A stretch of DNA of 64,000 bases. It comes from Gemmatimonadaceae bacterium. GTDB taxonomy: Bacteria > Gemmatimonadota > Gemmatimonadetes > Gemmatimonadales > Gemmatimonadaceae. The notes below the pieces were generated by a model. That model was not told the DNA's origin and ran no database searches. It saw only the letters and a program-made list of their open reading frames with translations. Location: positions 360,177 through 424,176 of the forward strand of contig JADLCY010000008.1 in assembly GCA_020846935.1 (NCBI GenBank), written 5' to 3'. Positions 27,043-37,337 of this stretch are shown in pieces (the first letter of the stretch is position 1; every line of letters starts with the position of its first letter). Made by a program: the position numbers and the translations under genes.

Positions 27043-28386
27043 ATGCCGAACACCTTCTCGGGCGCCTCCGCCAAAGACGTACTCGAGTACGCCGCCGCGC
27101 ACAACGTGCGGTTCCTGCGACTGCAGTTCACGGACATCCTGGGCGTGAACAAGAATGTGGAGCTGCCGCGGTCGCAGTTCGGCAAGGCGCTCGCGGGCGA
27201 CATCCTGTTCGACGGCTCATCGATCGAGGGGTTCGTCCGGATCGAGGAGTCGGACATGCTGCTCGTGCCCGACATTTCGACCTTTCGGGTGTTCCCGTGG
27301 GGAGATCCCGAGAGCCGCGTGGCGCGCGTCATCTGTGATGTGCACCGTCCCGACGGCACGCCCTTCGACGGCGATCCCCGGCAAGTGCTCAAGCGGCAGA
27401 TCGCGCGCGCCGCCGAGATGGGCTTTGTGATGAACGCGGGGATGGAGGCGGAGTTCTTCGTCTTTCGGACGGCGCAGCAGGGAGAGTCGGCCACGGTGAC
27501 GCACGACGTGGGTTCGTACTTCGACCTCGCGCCGGCGGACCTGGGCGAAGATGCGCGCCGCGCCATCGTGTCGGCCCTCGAACAGATGGGGTTCGAGGTC
27601 GAGGCGGCGCATCACGAAGTCGCACACGGGCAGCACGAGATCGACTTTCGCTACGCCGACGCGCTCACGACGGCGGACAACATCGCGACGTTCCGTTTCG
27701 TGGTGAAGTACGTGGCCAACCAGTTCGGCCTCGTGGCGTCGTTCATGCCCAAGCCGATCTTCGGGCAGAACGGCAGCGGGATGCATACACACCAGTCGTT
27801 GTTTCGTGATGGTCGCAACGCGTTCTGGGATGCGAAGGCGGAGTGGGAGCTGAGCCGCGTCGCTCTGCACTACATCGGGGGGATCCTGCGTCATGCGCGG
27901 GGTTTCTGCGCGGTCACCAACCCGCTGGTGAACTCGTACAAGCGGCTGGTGCCGGGCTTCGAGGCGCCGGTGAACGTAGCGTGGTCGATGCGCAACCGGT
28001 CACCGCTGGTGCGCGTGCCAAATCGTCGCGGGCCGGGCACGCGCGTCGAGGTCCGCATGCCGGATCCGTCGGCGAACCCCTACCTCGCGCTGGCGGTGAT
28101 GCTGGCGGCGGGGCTCGATGGTGTGGCGACGGACGCCGATTACCGCGAGCCGGTGGACACGAACATCTTCGAGATGTCGTTCCGGGAAAAGCGCCGGTTG
28201 CGCATCGACGACCTGCCGCACGACCTGCACGAGGCGTGCGATGAGCTGGAGAAGGACGACGTCATCATGGCCGCGCTTGGCGACCATGTGGCCAAGCACT
28301 TCCTCGATGCCAAGCGGCAGGAATGGCGGGAATACATCACGCAGGTCCACCAGTGGGAGCTGGACAACTATCTGCTGAAGTACTGA
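27043..28386 (+). CDS. glnA: Glutamine synthetase type I (GSI-alpha-like)
   Basis: The 447-residue product carries the GSI signatures FDGSSIEGFVRIEESDM, NAGMEAEFFVF, GQHEIDFRY, KPIFGQNGSGMHTHQSL, NPLVNSYKRLVPGFEAP and RVEVRMPDPSANPYLAL. Glutamate plus ammonia plus ATP give glutamine. The adenylylation loop (NLYDLPPEE-type Tyr) is absent and the length matches the alpha type, so regulation is likely by feedback or transcription rather than adenylylation. The ATG at 27043 is chosen because upstream frame is not GS-like. GSIII lies at 48521. Confidence 0.97.
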   Translation: MPNTFSGASAKDVLEYAAAHNVRFLRLQFTDILGVNKNVELPRSQFGKALAGDILFDGSSIEGFVRIEESDMLLVPDISTFRVFPWGDPESRVARVICDVHRPDGTPFDGDPRQVLKRQIARAAEMGFVMNAGMEAEFFVFRTAQQGESATVTHDVGSYFDLAPADLGEDARRAIVSALEQMGFEVEAAHHEVAHGQHEIDFRYADALTTADNIATFRFVVKYVANQFGLVASFMPKPIFGQNGSGMHTHQSLFRDGRNAFWDAKAEWELSRVALHYIGGILRHARGFCAVTNPLVNSYKRLVPGFEAPVNVAWSMRNRSPLVRVPNRRGPGTRVEVRMPDPSANPYLALAVMLAAGLDGVATDADYREPVDTNIFEMSFREKRRLRIDDLPHDLHEACDELEKDDVIMAALGDHVAKHFLDAKRQEWREYITQVHQWELDNYLLKY

Positions 28387-28507
28387 AGCAGTCGAACGCG
28401 CCGCGTCAGTTTCACCTGTGTGTCAACCGAGTGGGCGCAGCGAGCAAACACTGGTGCGGCTGCCGGCTGTACGCCGCACCTTTGCCAGGCAAACCGGGCG
28501 GTGCCGC

Positions 28508-30160
28508 CTAACGCGGATACGGGTATCCCTTCGCCAGCAACTGCTCGAGTTCGTCGTCGTACTTGTACACGTCCCGGAAGGACCGGAGCAGCCCCGTGTC
28601 GTCGATGCCGGCCGTGTGGTAGACGATGAGCACAGGGATGTGCGAGTCGAGTCGCACGGTCTCCGGCTTGCCGGCCTTCATCGCCTTCTTCATCCGATCA
28701 TCCGACCAGGCCGTGTCGCCCTCAAGGATCCACCCGGCGAGTCGCGTTGGCTCCGAGACGCGAATGCACCCGTGGCTCAGCGCGCGCTCATCGCGCTGGA
28801 AGAAGTGCTTCTCGTTCGTGTCGTGCAGATAAATGTTCAGGTGGTTGGGCAGCATGAACTTGATGCGGCCGAGCGAGTTGTAGTCCCCGGGCAGTTGTCG
28901 CACGCGCACGCCGTTGCCGATCTTCGCGATCGTGGCGGAGTCGGGAGTCAGCGCTCTGGCCGTGTCCGATGTCCCGCGGACGAGGATGTACCGGTTGCGC
29001 GCGAGGTACGTGGAATCCGCGAGCAGCTTGGGGATGATCTCCTCCTGCGCGATCGTCTTCGGTACCTCCCAGAAGGGCGAGAAGATGAGATGCTCCACCT
29101 CATCGACGAAGAGCGGCGTAAACCGATCCTCCACGCCACGGCCAACGACGACCTTCATCCCGAACGCGGGCGCCTGACCGCCGCGAACCTGGTCGTAGAC
29201 GCGCAGGCGATACTCCGGCACGTTCACGATGATCGCGCGCCCATCCGCGCGTCGCGGCAGCCACCGCCAGCGCTCCAGCGAGAGCTCGGCGTCGCGCACG
29301 CGCTTGCGCAGGATCGCGCGCATGCGCGTTCTGGTGGGCACGTCGTACGCGCCCGTCTGCTTGAGGCGGTTGGACTTCTGGAACCGCGTGAGCGTGCGCG
29401 CGAGCGACGCATCGAGCGTGGTGTCGGCGGGCGGCGGCGGCGTGGCGGAGTCGGCCGGGACGCCAAGTGTGACCAGCACAGCGCGCAGTCGCGGTGCCTC
29501 GTGGAAAACAGCGCCGGTGGCGACCGGTCCCGCGTCGAGCAATGAGTCGGCCGCCAGGCGTCGCGCAGTCGGGAGCGCTGCCTGGAGCTGCCGGTACGGC
29601 GTCCATTGCGGTGCCGCCTGGTCAAAGACCGGCCACGGGTCCCGCGTGCGCGACACGGCGTACACGCCAGCACCCAGGTCAAACCCGGCGCGCGATCGAG
29701 AGAGCGTGGGATACGCCTTGGGCTGCCGCACGCGTCCCCAGCGCAGTGCACTGAGCGCACGCGCGGTAGCGACGCTCAGCGTGGCCTCGAATCGCGCCTG
29801 CGTCGAATCGTCAAACGGGCCCTGCCTCACCAACGAGTCCAGAAGCGGCGCATCGTAGTCGCGCGGCTCGAGTCCGAGGGAATCGACCGCGCCGAGGAAT
29901 CGCACGACGCCCAGCGCGGACGCCGTCGGGCGGCCGCGGTCGGTCCAGAGCGGCGCCCAATTGACCCGCTCGTACGCCCGCTGTACTTCTGACGCCACAT
30001 CGCCAATGCTCGGCCACCGAGCCCCCGCCAGACGTGGCGCCTGGAGATAGGCACGCACCGGCGACGTTGGGAGCACGGTCGTGTCGGCCAGCTGCGCGTC
30101 GGACAGCGACGGCAGCAGCAGAGCGGCAACGAGCGTCGAACGAAGAACGGCCACAATCAC
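28508..30160 (-). CDS. L,D-transpeptidase (YcbB/LdtD type)
   Basis: The 550-residue product starts at GTG and has a signal (VAALLLPSLSDAQ). Residues ~60-200 form the scaffold domain seen in YcbB (AYERVNWAPLWTDRGRPT). A peptidoglycan-binding helix set is at ~250-310 (RTLTRFQKSNRLKQTGAYDV). The YkuD catalytic domain ends with the nucleophile motif ALSHGCIRVSEP (Cys/His). It forms 3-3 cross-links or anchors lipoproteins to peptidoglycan. The region between the GSI stop and this stop (28387-28507) holds no gene. Confidence 0.92.
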   Translation of the reverse strand: MIVAVLRSTLVAALLLPSLSDAQLADTTVLPTSPVRAYLQAPRLAGARWPSIGDVASEVQRAYERVNWAPLWTDRGRPTASALGVVRFLGAVDSLGLEPRDYDAPLLDSLVRQGPFDDSTQARFEATLSVATARALSALRWGRVRQPKAYPTLSRSRAGFDLGAGVYAVSRTRDPWPVFDQAAPQWTPYRQLQAALPTARRLAADSLLDAGPVATGAVFHEAPRLRAVLVTLGVPADSATPPPPADTTLDASLARTLTRFQKSNRLKQTGAYDVPTRTRMRAILRKRVRDAELSLERWRWLPRRADGRAIIVNVPEYRLRVYDQVRGGQAPAFGMKVVVGRGVEDRFTPLFVDEVEHLIFSPFWEVPKTIAQEEIIPKLLADSTYLARNRYILVRGTSDTARALTPDSATIAKIGNGVRVRQLPGDYNSLGRIKFMLPNHLNIYLHDTNEKHFFQRDERALSHGCIRVSEPTRLAGWILEGDTAWSDDRMKKAMKAGKPETVRLDSHIPVLIVYHTAGIDDTGLLRSFRDVYKYDDELEQLLAKGYPYPR

Positions 30161-30242
30161 CCCGTGAATTCGTGAAACCTAGCCATGGCAGCGCGCGGTG
30201 GTTCGGCACTCCGACCGCCAACTCGCCCGACCGGCGCTGCGC

Positions 30243-31202
30243 GTGATCTCCGCGGACGACATCCGTGCGGCCGAGCGCCGCGTCCGCAGCCACATTCGTC
30301 ATACCCCGGTGTGGGCCCTTCCGTCACCACACGGCGGGCCCAGTCTGCTGGCTAAGGCTGAGCACCTTCAGACCACCGGGTCCTTCAAGCTCCGAGGGGC
30401 GTTCAACCGGCTCCTCACGCTTTCGGAAGACGATCGACGCCGGGGTGTGGTGGCCGCCTCGAGCGGAAACCACGGAGCGGCCGTCGCTCACGCGTCTCAT
30501 GTCCTCGGCATCGAAGCCACGGTTTACGTGCCGGAGGGAGCGTCCCCGCCCAAGGTTGCAAAGATCCGCGACCAGGGCGCGCGGGTGCTGTTCGTGGGGA
30601 CCGATGGCCTGGACACCGAGCAGGAAGCTCGGCGCGCGGCGGAAGCGTCCGGCCGTCCCTACATCTCCCCGTATAACGATGAGGGGGTGATGGCGGGGCA
30701 GGGAACTCTGGCCGCGGAGCTGGTGCGGGACGCTGGCCCCCTGGACCGGGTGTACGTCGCGGTCGGCGGCGGTGGACTCATCGGCGGAATGGCGATCTAC
30801 CTGGCGGCCGCCTCCCCAGAAACCCGCGTGGTCGGTGTCCTGCCAGCGGCCTCGCCTCACATGGCGGTTTCCGTCGCGGCCGGCCGGATCGTCGATCAGC
30901 CCACTCGCCCGACGCTCTCGGATGGAACCGCGGGTGGCATCGAGCCCGGCGCCATCACGTTCGAGGCCTGCGCGCGATTCGTCCACGGGTGGATGACGGT
31001 GAGCGAATCGGAAATCGCCGCGGCCATGCGCTGGTGGTCTGGCCATTCGCCGGACCCGATCGAAGGCGCCGCAGGCGTCGCCATCGCCGGCTGCCTTCGC
31101 GACCTCGATCAGGGAGGTCGCTCGGCGTTCGTGGTGTGTGGCGGCAACGTGGCGCCAGCGATCTGGGATGGTGTGATCGCTGGCAAGCTTCCGTCCCCCT
31201 GA
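30243..31202 (+). CDS. PLP-dependent serine/threonine dehydratase or racemase (fold type II)
   Basis: The GTG at 30243 begins VISADDIRAAERRV; another in-frame GTG at 30198 is possible. The ~319-residue enzyme has the PLP lysine in TTGSFKLRGAFNRLL, the SSGNHGAAVAHAS loop and the glycine cluster VGGGGLIGG. The reaction is either alpha,beta-elimination (threonine/serine dehydratase) or serine racemisation; the sequence does not decide. A second paralogue lies at 54344-55309 without an ACT domain in either. Confidence 0.88.
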   Translation: MISADDIRAAERRVRSHIRHTPVWALPSPHGGPSLLAKAEHLQTTGSFKLRGAFNRLLTLSEDDRRRGVVAASSGNHGAAVAHASHVLGIEATVYVPEGASPPKVAKIRDQGARVLFVGTDGLDTEQEARRAAEASGRPYISPYNDEGVMAGQGTLAAELVRDAGPLDRVYVAVGGGGLIGGMAIYLAAASPETRVVGVLPAASPHMAVSVAAGRIVDQPTRPTLSDGTAGGIEPGAITFEACARFVHGWMTVSESEIAAAMRWWSGHSPDPIEGAAGVAIAGCLRDLDQGGRSAFVVCGGNVAPAIWDGVIAGKLPSP

Positions 31203-31241
31203 GGGCGTCGAGGGCGAGCCGATCCGGCGGCGCGTCGTGGA

Positions 31242-31856
31242 TTACTTGCCGAGACCGATCGCCAGCCCGAGACGGACCACGAAGTTGGATCCGCTGCCTG
31301 ACGAGCCTTCGACCTTGGTATTGCCGACGCCGGGGATGTTGACTTCGACGTCACCGAAGTTGATGAGGCCATAGGTGGCCCCGAGGTCGAGGTTCACGCG
31401 GGGCGACAGGCGAAAGAGCACGCCGCCGCCACCGTTGAGCTGCGCCCCGCTGGCGGACGCCGACACGGATGTCCCCTGGACGTCGACGTCGATGGACTGC
31501 TGGAGAAAGGCGACGCGGCCCGAGAGGTAGGGGGCGAAGGTGCTCGACCCCACGTCGAGGATGCGCCGCGGCTCGAAGAACACGCCGGCCAAGGTGACCG
31601 TTTCCTTGCTTCCGTCATCGAACTCGAGGTCGTGGGCCGACGACTGGACGCCGGCGCCGAATGACCACACGCTCGGCGTCAGGCGAACCTGCGCCTCCAG
31701 GCCGATACCACCGGAAAGGCCCTCGTAGGCCTCTCCCTGTGCACCGACCGAGAGGCCGGAGACCTGGATCGACCAACGTTGCGCCGACTGGGCGTGCGCG
31801 AGTCCGGGCGCGAGGAGGGCGGCGGCGAACAGGGAAACACGGGCGAAGGGGCGCAT
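31242..31856 (-). CDS. Outer-membrane beta-barrel protein (OmpA/Opa-like small barrel)
   Basis: The 204-residue product has a signal peptide (AAALLAPGLAHAQ) and alternating hydrophobic/polar strands with Gly/Ser turns: VGAQGEAYEGLSGGIGLEAQVRL, GAGVQSSAHDLEFDD and NLDLGATYGLINFGDVEVN. It ends in VRLGLAIGLGK, a terminal strand lacking the usual final aromatic. Function unknown. It is divergent from the ECF sigma gene at 32035. Confidence 0.7.
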   Translation of the reverse strand: MRPFARVSLFAAALLAPGLAHAQSAQRWSIQVSGLSVGAQGEAYEGLSGGIGLEAQVRLTPSVWSFGAGVQSSAHDLEFDDGSKETVTLAGVFFEPRRILDVGSSTFAPYLSGRVAFLQQSIDVDVQGTSVSASASGAQLNGGGGVLFRLSPRVNLDLGATYGLINFGDVEVNIPGVGNTKVEGSSGSGSNFVVRLGLAIGLGK

Positions 31857-32034
31857 TGGGGTCCTCGAGAGGTGGAGGCGATGTGGCGTCTCGTCCACTC
31901 AGGCGCAGACGGGTGCGTCCACGGCTCACGCGTCAGCGCGGGCCCACGTCTTGCGATGCCTTGGGGATCGTGGTCATATGGTAGAGCCCGACAGCGGCTT
32001 CCCCGGCCGCCACCCCTGCCTTCAGCGGTACGTT

Positions 32035-32610
32035 GTGACTTCTTCCCACCCGACGTCTGCCGACGTCACCCGGCTGCTCCTCGAGCTGCAAGGGGGCAAT
32101 GCCGACGCGAGCGAACAGCTCATCCCCCTGGTGTACGGCGAGTTGCACGACCTGGCCGCGCACTACATGCGGAATGAGCGCAGCGAACACACGCTGCAGC
32201 CTACCGCGTTGGTGCATGAGGCCTACATGCGGCTGGTGGACCAGCGTGGCGCGACGTGGCAGAGCCGTTCGCATTTCTACGGCGTGGCGGCGCAGGCGAT
32301 GCGTCGCATTCTGGTGGACCACGCCCGCCGCAAGCGCGCCGCCAAACGCGAGGGCGGTCAGCGGGTGACGCTCGATGCCGAGATCTCGGTAGAGGCGCCA
32401 GCGGATCGGTCGCTGGACCTGATTGCACTCGACGACGCCCTGATGAAGCTGGCAGCGGTGGAGCCGCGCTACGCCAAAGTGGTCGAGCTTCGCTTCTTTG
32501 GTGGCCTCGAGATCGAGCAGGTGGCCGAGGCGATGCAGATCTCGCCGGCGACGGTGAAGCGGGATTGGACGTTTGCGAAGGCGTTCCTCCAGAGAGAGCT
32601 GGATGCCTAG
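32035..32610 (+). CDS. ECF sigma factor (kinase-associated type)
   Basis: The GTG at 32035 begins VTSSHPTSADVTRLLLELQGG; the frame extends upstream but is not sigma-like. The 191-residue product has region 2 (LVYGELHDLAAHYMRNERSE, LVHEAYMRLVDQ) and region 4 (RYAKVVELRFFGGLEIEQVA with the helix ISPATVKRDWTFAKAFLQREL). This subtype is often encoded beside Ser/Thr kinases with TPR tails, as here (kinase at 32716, 105 bases on). It likely redirects RNA polymerase to genes controlled by the phospho-signalling island. Confidence 0.92.
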   Translation: MTSSHPTSADVTRLLLELQGGNADASEQLIPLVYGELHDLAAHYMRNERSEHTLQPTALVHEAYMRLVDQRGATWQSRSHFYGVAAQAMRRILVDHARRKRAAKREGGQRVTLDAEISVEAPADRSLDLIALDDALMKLAAVEPRYAKVVELRFFGGLEIEQVAEAMQISPATVKRDWTFAKAFLQRELDA

Positions 32611-32715
32611 AGGGACGGATCGACGGACGGTGAGCCGTTGGGCCGGCGTTTCGCGCCTGATCGTTTGGTGAGCGCAGCCGACCCGAGTCGGTGAGACCCT
32701 GATGCCAGTGTTTGC

Positions 32716-35238
32716 ATGACCACGTCCACGCGCTGGATCCGAGTCCGTGAACTCTTTGACGAGGCCCTCGAGGTTCCAACCGAGGCGCGCGAAGCGTGGG
32801 TGCGTCAGGCTGTGGGTGGCGAGGACGCGCTGGGCGAGGAGGTGCTTTCGCTGCTCGGGGCGCTCGACCACGCCCGGGCGACCCTCGAGCGGCCAGCGGC
32901 GAACGTGGTCGCGGATTCCTTCGACGACAGCGACGAGGCGCTGCTCGTGGGAAAGCGTGTGGGTCCGTACGACATCGTGCGGCTCATCGGCTACGGCGGC
33001 ATGGGCGCGGTGTACGAGGGGGTGCGCGCGGACGACGACTTTGCCAAGCGAGTCGCCATCAAGTTCCTGCGACCCGGCATGGGCTCGGAGGTGGCGATCC
33101 GTCGCTTTCGCTACGAGCGGCAGATCCTCGCCACGCTGAACCACAAGAACATCGCGGCGCTGCACGACGGCGGCGTGACGGTCGACGGGCAGCCCTACTT
33201 CGTGATGGAGTACGTCGAGGGCACGCCCATCACCCGATACTGCGCGGACGAACGGCTCCCCGTACGCGAACGGATCTCCCTGTTTCGGCAGGTGTGCGCC
33301 GCGGTGCAGCACGCACACCAGCAACTCATCGTGCATCGCGACCTCAAGCCGGGCAACATCCTGGTGACGGCCGATGGCACGGTGAAGCTGCTCGATTTCG
33401 GCATCGCCAAGCTGTTGCGCGAGGGCGAGGGGCCGGAGCAGTTGCCGATGACGCGCGGCGGCGTGCGGGTGTTCACGCCCGAATACGCGTCGCCGGAGCA
33501 GGTGCGAGGCCTGGCGCTCGCCCCAGCGAGCGACATCTATTCGTTAGGCGTGATCCTCTTCGAGCTGCTGGCCGGTCGGCGACCCTTTTCCACCGACGGC
33601 AAGCTGCTGGCCGAGATCGAGCGCGAGATCTGCACGGTGCCGGCAACGCGTCCCTCGGCGGTGCTCACCAGCGACGCGGCGACGACGTTCGGCGACGGTG
33701 ATGCGCAGCGCGTGAGACGCCGCGTCAGCGGTGACCTCGACGCCATCGTCCTCACGGCGCTGGCCAAGGAGCCGGCCCTGCGCTACGGGACGGCCGAGCA
33801 GCTGAACACGGAGCTGCGCCGGTGGCTCGACGGCCACCCGGTGACGGCGCGCCGCGCCTGGCTCGGCTACCGCATGCGGAAGTTCGTCGGTCGTCACCGC
33901 TACGAGGTCGCGGCAGTGACCCTGGCGGTCGTCGCCCTCATCGGTGGCATCGTGACCACCGCGCGCCAGGCCCGCATCGCGCGCAGGGAAGCCGCCAAGG
34001 CGGCCGAGGTCAACGAATTCATCACGACGATGTTGTCGGCCGCGGACCCGGGCAGCCGCGGCCGCGACGTCACGGTGCGCGAAGTCCTGGACCAGGCGGC
34101 CAAGGACGTGCAGCGGCGCACGATGGACCCGGAGGTCGAAGCGCAGATCCGCCACACGATCGGCCAGACGTACAACGGCCTCGGCCTGTACGACTCCTCG
34201 GAAGTCCACGCGAGGCGCGCGTACGAGTTGAGACGGCGGGTGTTCGGCCGGCTCAATCCGCTGACGGCCATCACACTGAGTTATGTCGCCGCGGCGGCCG
34301 AGGCACGGGGGGCCTTTGTGGAGGCCGAGTCGCTGGCGCGCGAAAACGTGGCGGTATGGCGGGAGATGAAGAAGCCGGACCCCGCGGAACTGGCCACCGC
34401 ACTCGACAACCTGGCGCGGATGATCGAGCAGCAGGGGCGGCTCGACGAGGCAATGCGCGTGAAGCTCGAGTCGATCAGCATCCGACGTGGCGCCGACTCC
34501 GCCAGCCGGGCCAGCCTGCCGTTTTCGCTGAACAACGTGGCGGTGTCGTACCTCTACCAGGGGCGTTTCGCAGAGGCCGAGTCGCTCACGCGCGAGGCGC
34601 TGGCCATGCAGAAGGAGCTGACCGGCCCGACGAGTCCGGCCTATGGCGAGTTGCTCAAGAGCCTGTCCTCGGTGCTGGACGAGCAGGGGCCGAGCGCCGA
34701 GTCGGACAGCCTCATCGAGCAGGCGGTGGTGGTGATGCGGGCGGCGCTTGGGCCCGAACACCCGAACTACCTGCGGGTGCTCCTCAACCTGGCACAGCAC
34801 CGGTTCATGCTGGGCGACATGAGGGGGGCGCTGGCCGCGGCCACCGAAGTCGTGCCGCACATCGGGAAGTCGCTCTCCGAGGGGGACGCCACGGCGGCGG
34901 CGATCCTCCAGGTGCAGGGTCTCGCGCTCGATTCACTCAGGCGATTCGACGAGGCCGAGGCACCGCTCCGTCACTCGCTGGCCTTGCGGCAGAAGTTCCT
35001 CCCGCCGGACCACTGGGCGATCGCCTCGTCGGAGTCCGTAGTTGGCTACCATCTCGCGCGGGTCGGGCGCTTTCCCGAGGCGGAGCGGATCCTGATCGCC
35101 GCCTACCGCAAGCTGGTGGACACGCGCGGCGCCGATGCCCAGGTGACCAAGCGGGTCGCGTTTCGCCTTGCCGAGATGTACGGTCACTGGGGGCGGCGGG
35201 CCGACTCGGTGAGCTGGGCAGCCAAGGGGCCGGCCTAG
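32716..35238 (+). CDS. Membrane Ser/Thr protein kinase with TPR C-terminus
   Basis: The 840-residue product has a short N-terminal helical region and a kinase domain at ~80-350. Visible motifs: GYGGMGAVYEG, VAIKFL (Lys), HRDLKPGNILV (~207) and DFGIAKLL (~227). A TM helix is at ~395-415 (VAAVTLAVVALIGGIV). The periplasmic part (~430-835) is built of TPR-like 42-residue helical repeats, as in DSSEVHARRAYELRR and AEALLREALAMQ-like units. It is the sensor partner of the ECF factor immediately upstream, in the same orientation. Confidence 0.95.
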   Translation: MTTSTRWIRVRELFDEALEVPTEAREAWVRQAVGGEDALGEEVLSLLGALDHARATLERPAANVVADSFDDSDEALLVGKRVGPYDIVRLIGYGGMGAVYEGVRADDDFAKRVAIKFLRPGMGSEVAIRRFRYERQILATLNHKNIAALHDGGVTVDGQPYFVMEYVEGTPITRYCADERLPVRERISLFRQVCAAVQHAHQQLIVHRDLKPGNILVTADGTVKLLDFGIAKLLREGEGPEQLPMTRGGVRVFTPEYASPEQVRGLALAPASDIYSLGVILFELLAGRRPFSTDGKLLAEIEREICTVPATRPSAVLTSDAATTFGDGDAQRVRRRVSGDLDAIVLTALAKEPALRYGTAEQLNTELRRWLDGHPVTARRAWLGYRMRKFVGRHRYEVAAVTLAVVALIGGIVTTARQARIARREAAKAAEVNEFITTMLSAADPGSRGRDVTVREVLDQAAKDVQRRTMDPEVEAQIRHTIGQTYNGLGLYDSSEVHARRAYELRRRVFGRLNPLTAITLSYVAAAAEARGAFVEAESLARENVAVWREMKKPDPAELATALDNLARMIEQQGRLDEAMRVKLESISIRRGADSASRASLPFSLNNVAVSYLYQGRFAEAESLTREALAMQKELTGPTSPAYGELLKSLSSVLDEQGPSAESDSLIEQAVVVMRAALGPEHPNYLRVLLNLAQHRFMLGDMRGALAAATEVVPHIGKSLSEGDATAAAILQVQGLALDSLRRFDEAEAPLRHSLALRQKFLPPDHWAIASSESVVGYHLARVGRFPEAERILIAAYRKLVDTRGADAQVTKRVAFRLAEMYGHWGRRADSVSWAAKGPA

Positions 35239-35462
35239 CGTTCCCGTGCGCGTGGCGCGCGAGCGAATCGCCCCCCGGGGTGCTGCGGAGCCGGTTCGCT
35301 GCCACCGCGATGCCCCCCGCGCCACAGCGTGATGCCCCGACGCGCAGGGCCGCGCTGATCCTTCTGAGCCGTTGCCGACCGATCCTGCGCCTGTCTCGAT
35401 GAGCGCACGTTGCACCAACCACTCAGCCGCTCGTCCGGCTGACTCTCATCGAGGGCACGACC

Positions 35463-37253
35463 ATGGAACGCGTCATTCTCCGCCATCTCAAGGGATCGAA
35501 GGCGAGCCAGCTGGAAGAGTTTCCGTTGCAGCAATTCTCCGAGCTCGTGTTCGGCCGCGATCCCAACTCATCGGTCCGCTTCGATCCGGAGAAGGACGAC
35601 CTGGTCGGCCGCCAGCACGCCCGGATCGCGCGGGATGCGTCGGACCCGTACCGCTTCAAGGTCGTGGACCTCAACAGCCGCAACGGGACGTACCTCAATA
35701 AGCTGCGCGTCGTTGGTGAGATGCCGATCCAGCCGGGCGATGTGATCCAGCTCGGCGCTGGCGGGCCCGAGATCCAGTTCGACCTCGATCCGCTGCCGGC
35801 GCAGTACGTGAAGGCGACGCGCCTGGGCGTGGCCGGTGCGGTGGGATCGACGGCCATGGGCGTGAACGAAACGCGCGTTGGCGCGACGGCGGGATCGGCC
35901 ACCGGCCCGATCGGGGGCGCAGCGGCACCGAATGCCATTGGCAAGGCCACCGTGGAGCGCATGATCGGCGAGACGAAGACCGCCGCCAATCGCAAGCTGT
36001 ATGCGGGACTCGCTGCCGCCGTCGTCGTGATCGCGAGCGTGGCGATGTGGCAGAAGAACCGGGCCGATGCCAAGACGCGCGAAGCACAGCAGCAGGCGAC
36101 CGCCGCCGGACAGCGTGCCGCCCAAGCCGAAGCCAAGACGGCCGGCATGGTGCAGAACCTCGCGAGCGAAACGGAGCGGGCCAAGCAGCTCGCCGGCGCG
36201 CTCACGCCCGCCGAGATCGCCGACAAGAACGTGGGTACGGTGGTGCAGATCGAGATGGCGTGGCACCTCATTCACACCTCATCGGGCGGCCAGGCGTATC
36301 ATCTGTTCGTCGCCAACGAGTACAAGGACCGGCGGGGCAAGGTGTTCTCCCTGATCGACGATGGCCGTCGCTCGATCCCGGCGTACATCGCCGTGGGGAA
36401 CAACAACATCGAGCCGTACCTGACGCTCTCGCAGGCGAACGGTCGTCCGATCGGCGTGGAAGGTGGCGGCACGGGCTTCGTGACCAAGAGTGACGGCTAC
36501 ATCATCACCAACCGCCACGTCGCGGCCAACTGGCGCGCTCCCTACAGCTTCGACTCGCGCTCAGACATCGGCATCCTGGTGAACGGGGCAGGCCAGGCCC
36601 TGTTCAACGACGACGGAACGCCGGCCATCGTGCGCCCACCCATGAACTGGATCCCGTCGGAGACCAAGCAGGACGGCCCCAAGGGCACGCGTGGTCAGTA
36701 CGAAGGCCGCACCGACTACCTCAACGTCTCGTTCCCCAAGAACACGCTGCGCCGCGAGGCACGCGTCGAGGCCGTGTCGGACCGCCATGACGTGGCCCTC
36801 ATCAAGATCAACTTCCCGGGCTCGCTTCCGACGGTCACGATCCACGACTCGTACAACGAGACCAAGCTCGGCGACCCGATGGTGGTGCTCGGCTATCCCG
36901 CGATCTCGCCCAGCGTGCTCCAGGTGGTGAAGCCAAAGGACGGCAGCGGCAACGACGCGCAGCTCCGTGCGGTGCCTGACCCGACCCTCACGAACGGCAC
37001 CATCGCCAAGGTGATCCGCGCCAGTGATGGTCCGGTGAACGACAGCTACGGCCAGTACAACATGTGGGGCGACTCGTACCAGCTGAACATCAACACGACC
37101 GGGGCCGGCAACAGCGGCGGCCCGGTGTTCGATGCCCAGGGTCGGGTGATCGGCGTGTACTCGTGGGGCCGGCAGATGGATGTGCAGGTCAGCTACGCCG
37201 TGCCGATCAAGTACGCCCTCGAACTCATGACCATCTCGCCCAACGCTCGATAA
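35463..37253 (+). CDS. FHA domain-TM-trypsin-like serine protease fusion
   Basis: The 596-residue product has an N-terminal FHA domain (~5-105: SELVFGRDPNSSVRFDPEKDD, RQHARI, LNSRNGTYLN) that binds phospho-Thr. A TM helix is at ~180-197 and a coiled coil at ~200-245. The extracytoplasmic chymotrypsin-fold protease has His in TNRHVAAN (~351), Asp in DRHDVALIKI (~442) and Ser in GAGNSGGPVFD (~551). Phosphorylated kinase partners on the cytoplasmic side could control proteolysis outside. It lies between kinases on one strand. Confidence 0.92.
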   Translation: MERVILRHLKGSKASQLEEFPLQQFSELVFGRDPNSSVRFDPEKDDLVGRQHARIARDASDPYRFKVVDLNSRNGTYLNKLRVVGEMPIQPGDVIQLGAGGPEIQFDLDPLPAQYVKATRLGVAGAVGSTAMGVNETRVGATAGSATGPIGGAAAPNAIGKATVERMIGETKTAANRKLYAGLAAAVVVIASVAMWQKNRADAKTREAQQQATAAGQRAAQAEAKTAGMVQNLASETERAKQLAGALTPAEIADKNVGTVVQIEMAWHLIHTSSGGQAYHLFVANEYKDRRGKVFSLIDDGRRSIPAYIAVGNNNIEPYLTLSQANGRPIGVEGGGTGFVTKSDGYIITNRHVAANWRAPYSFDSRSDIGILVNGAGQALFNDDGTPAIVRPPMNWIPSETKQDGPKGTRGQYEGRTDYLNVSFPKNTLRREARVEAVSDRHDVALIKINFPGSLPTVTIHDSYNETKLGDPMVVLGYPAISPSVLQVVKPKDGSGNDAQLRAVPDPTLTNGTIAKVIRASDGPVNDSYGQYNMWGDSYQLNINTTGAGNSGGPVFDAQGRVIGVYSWGRQMDVQVSYAVPIKYALELMTISPNAR

Positions 37254-37337
37254 GGCGAAGTGATCGGCGGGCGGTCGGGCGCTTGCTCGACCGCCCGTCG
37301 TCGCTCACCGCCCCGCGCCCACCACCTCCAGGCCTCC

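Noticed and set aside
31933..33336. Long minus frame opposite the sigma factor and kinase
   Set aside because: No conserved motif; shadow of the ECF and kinase genes.
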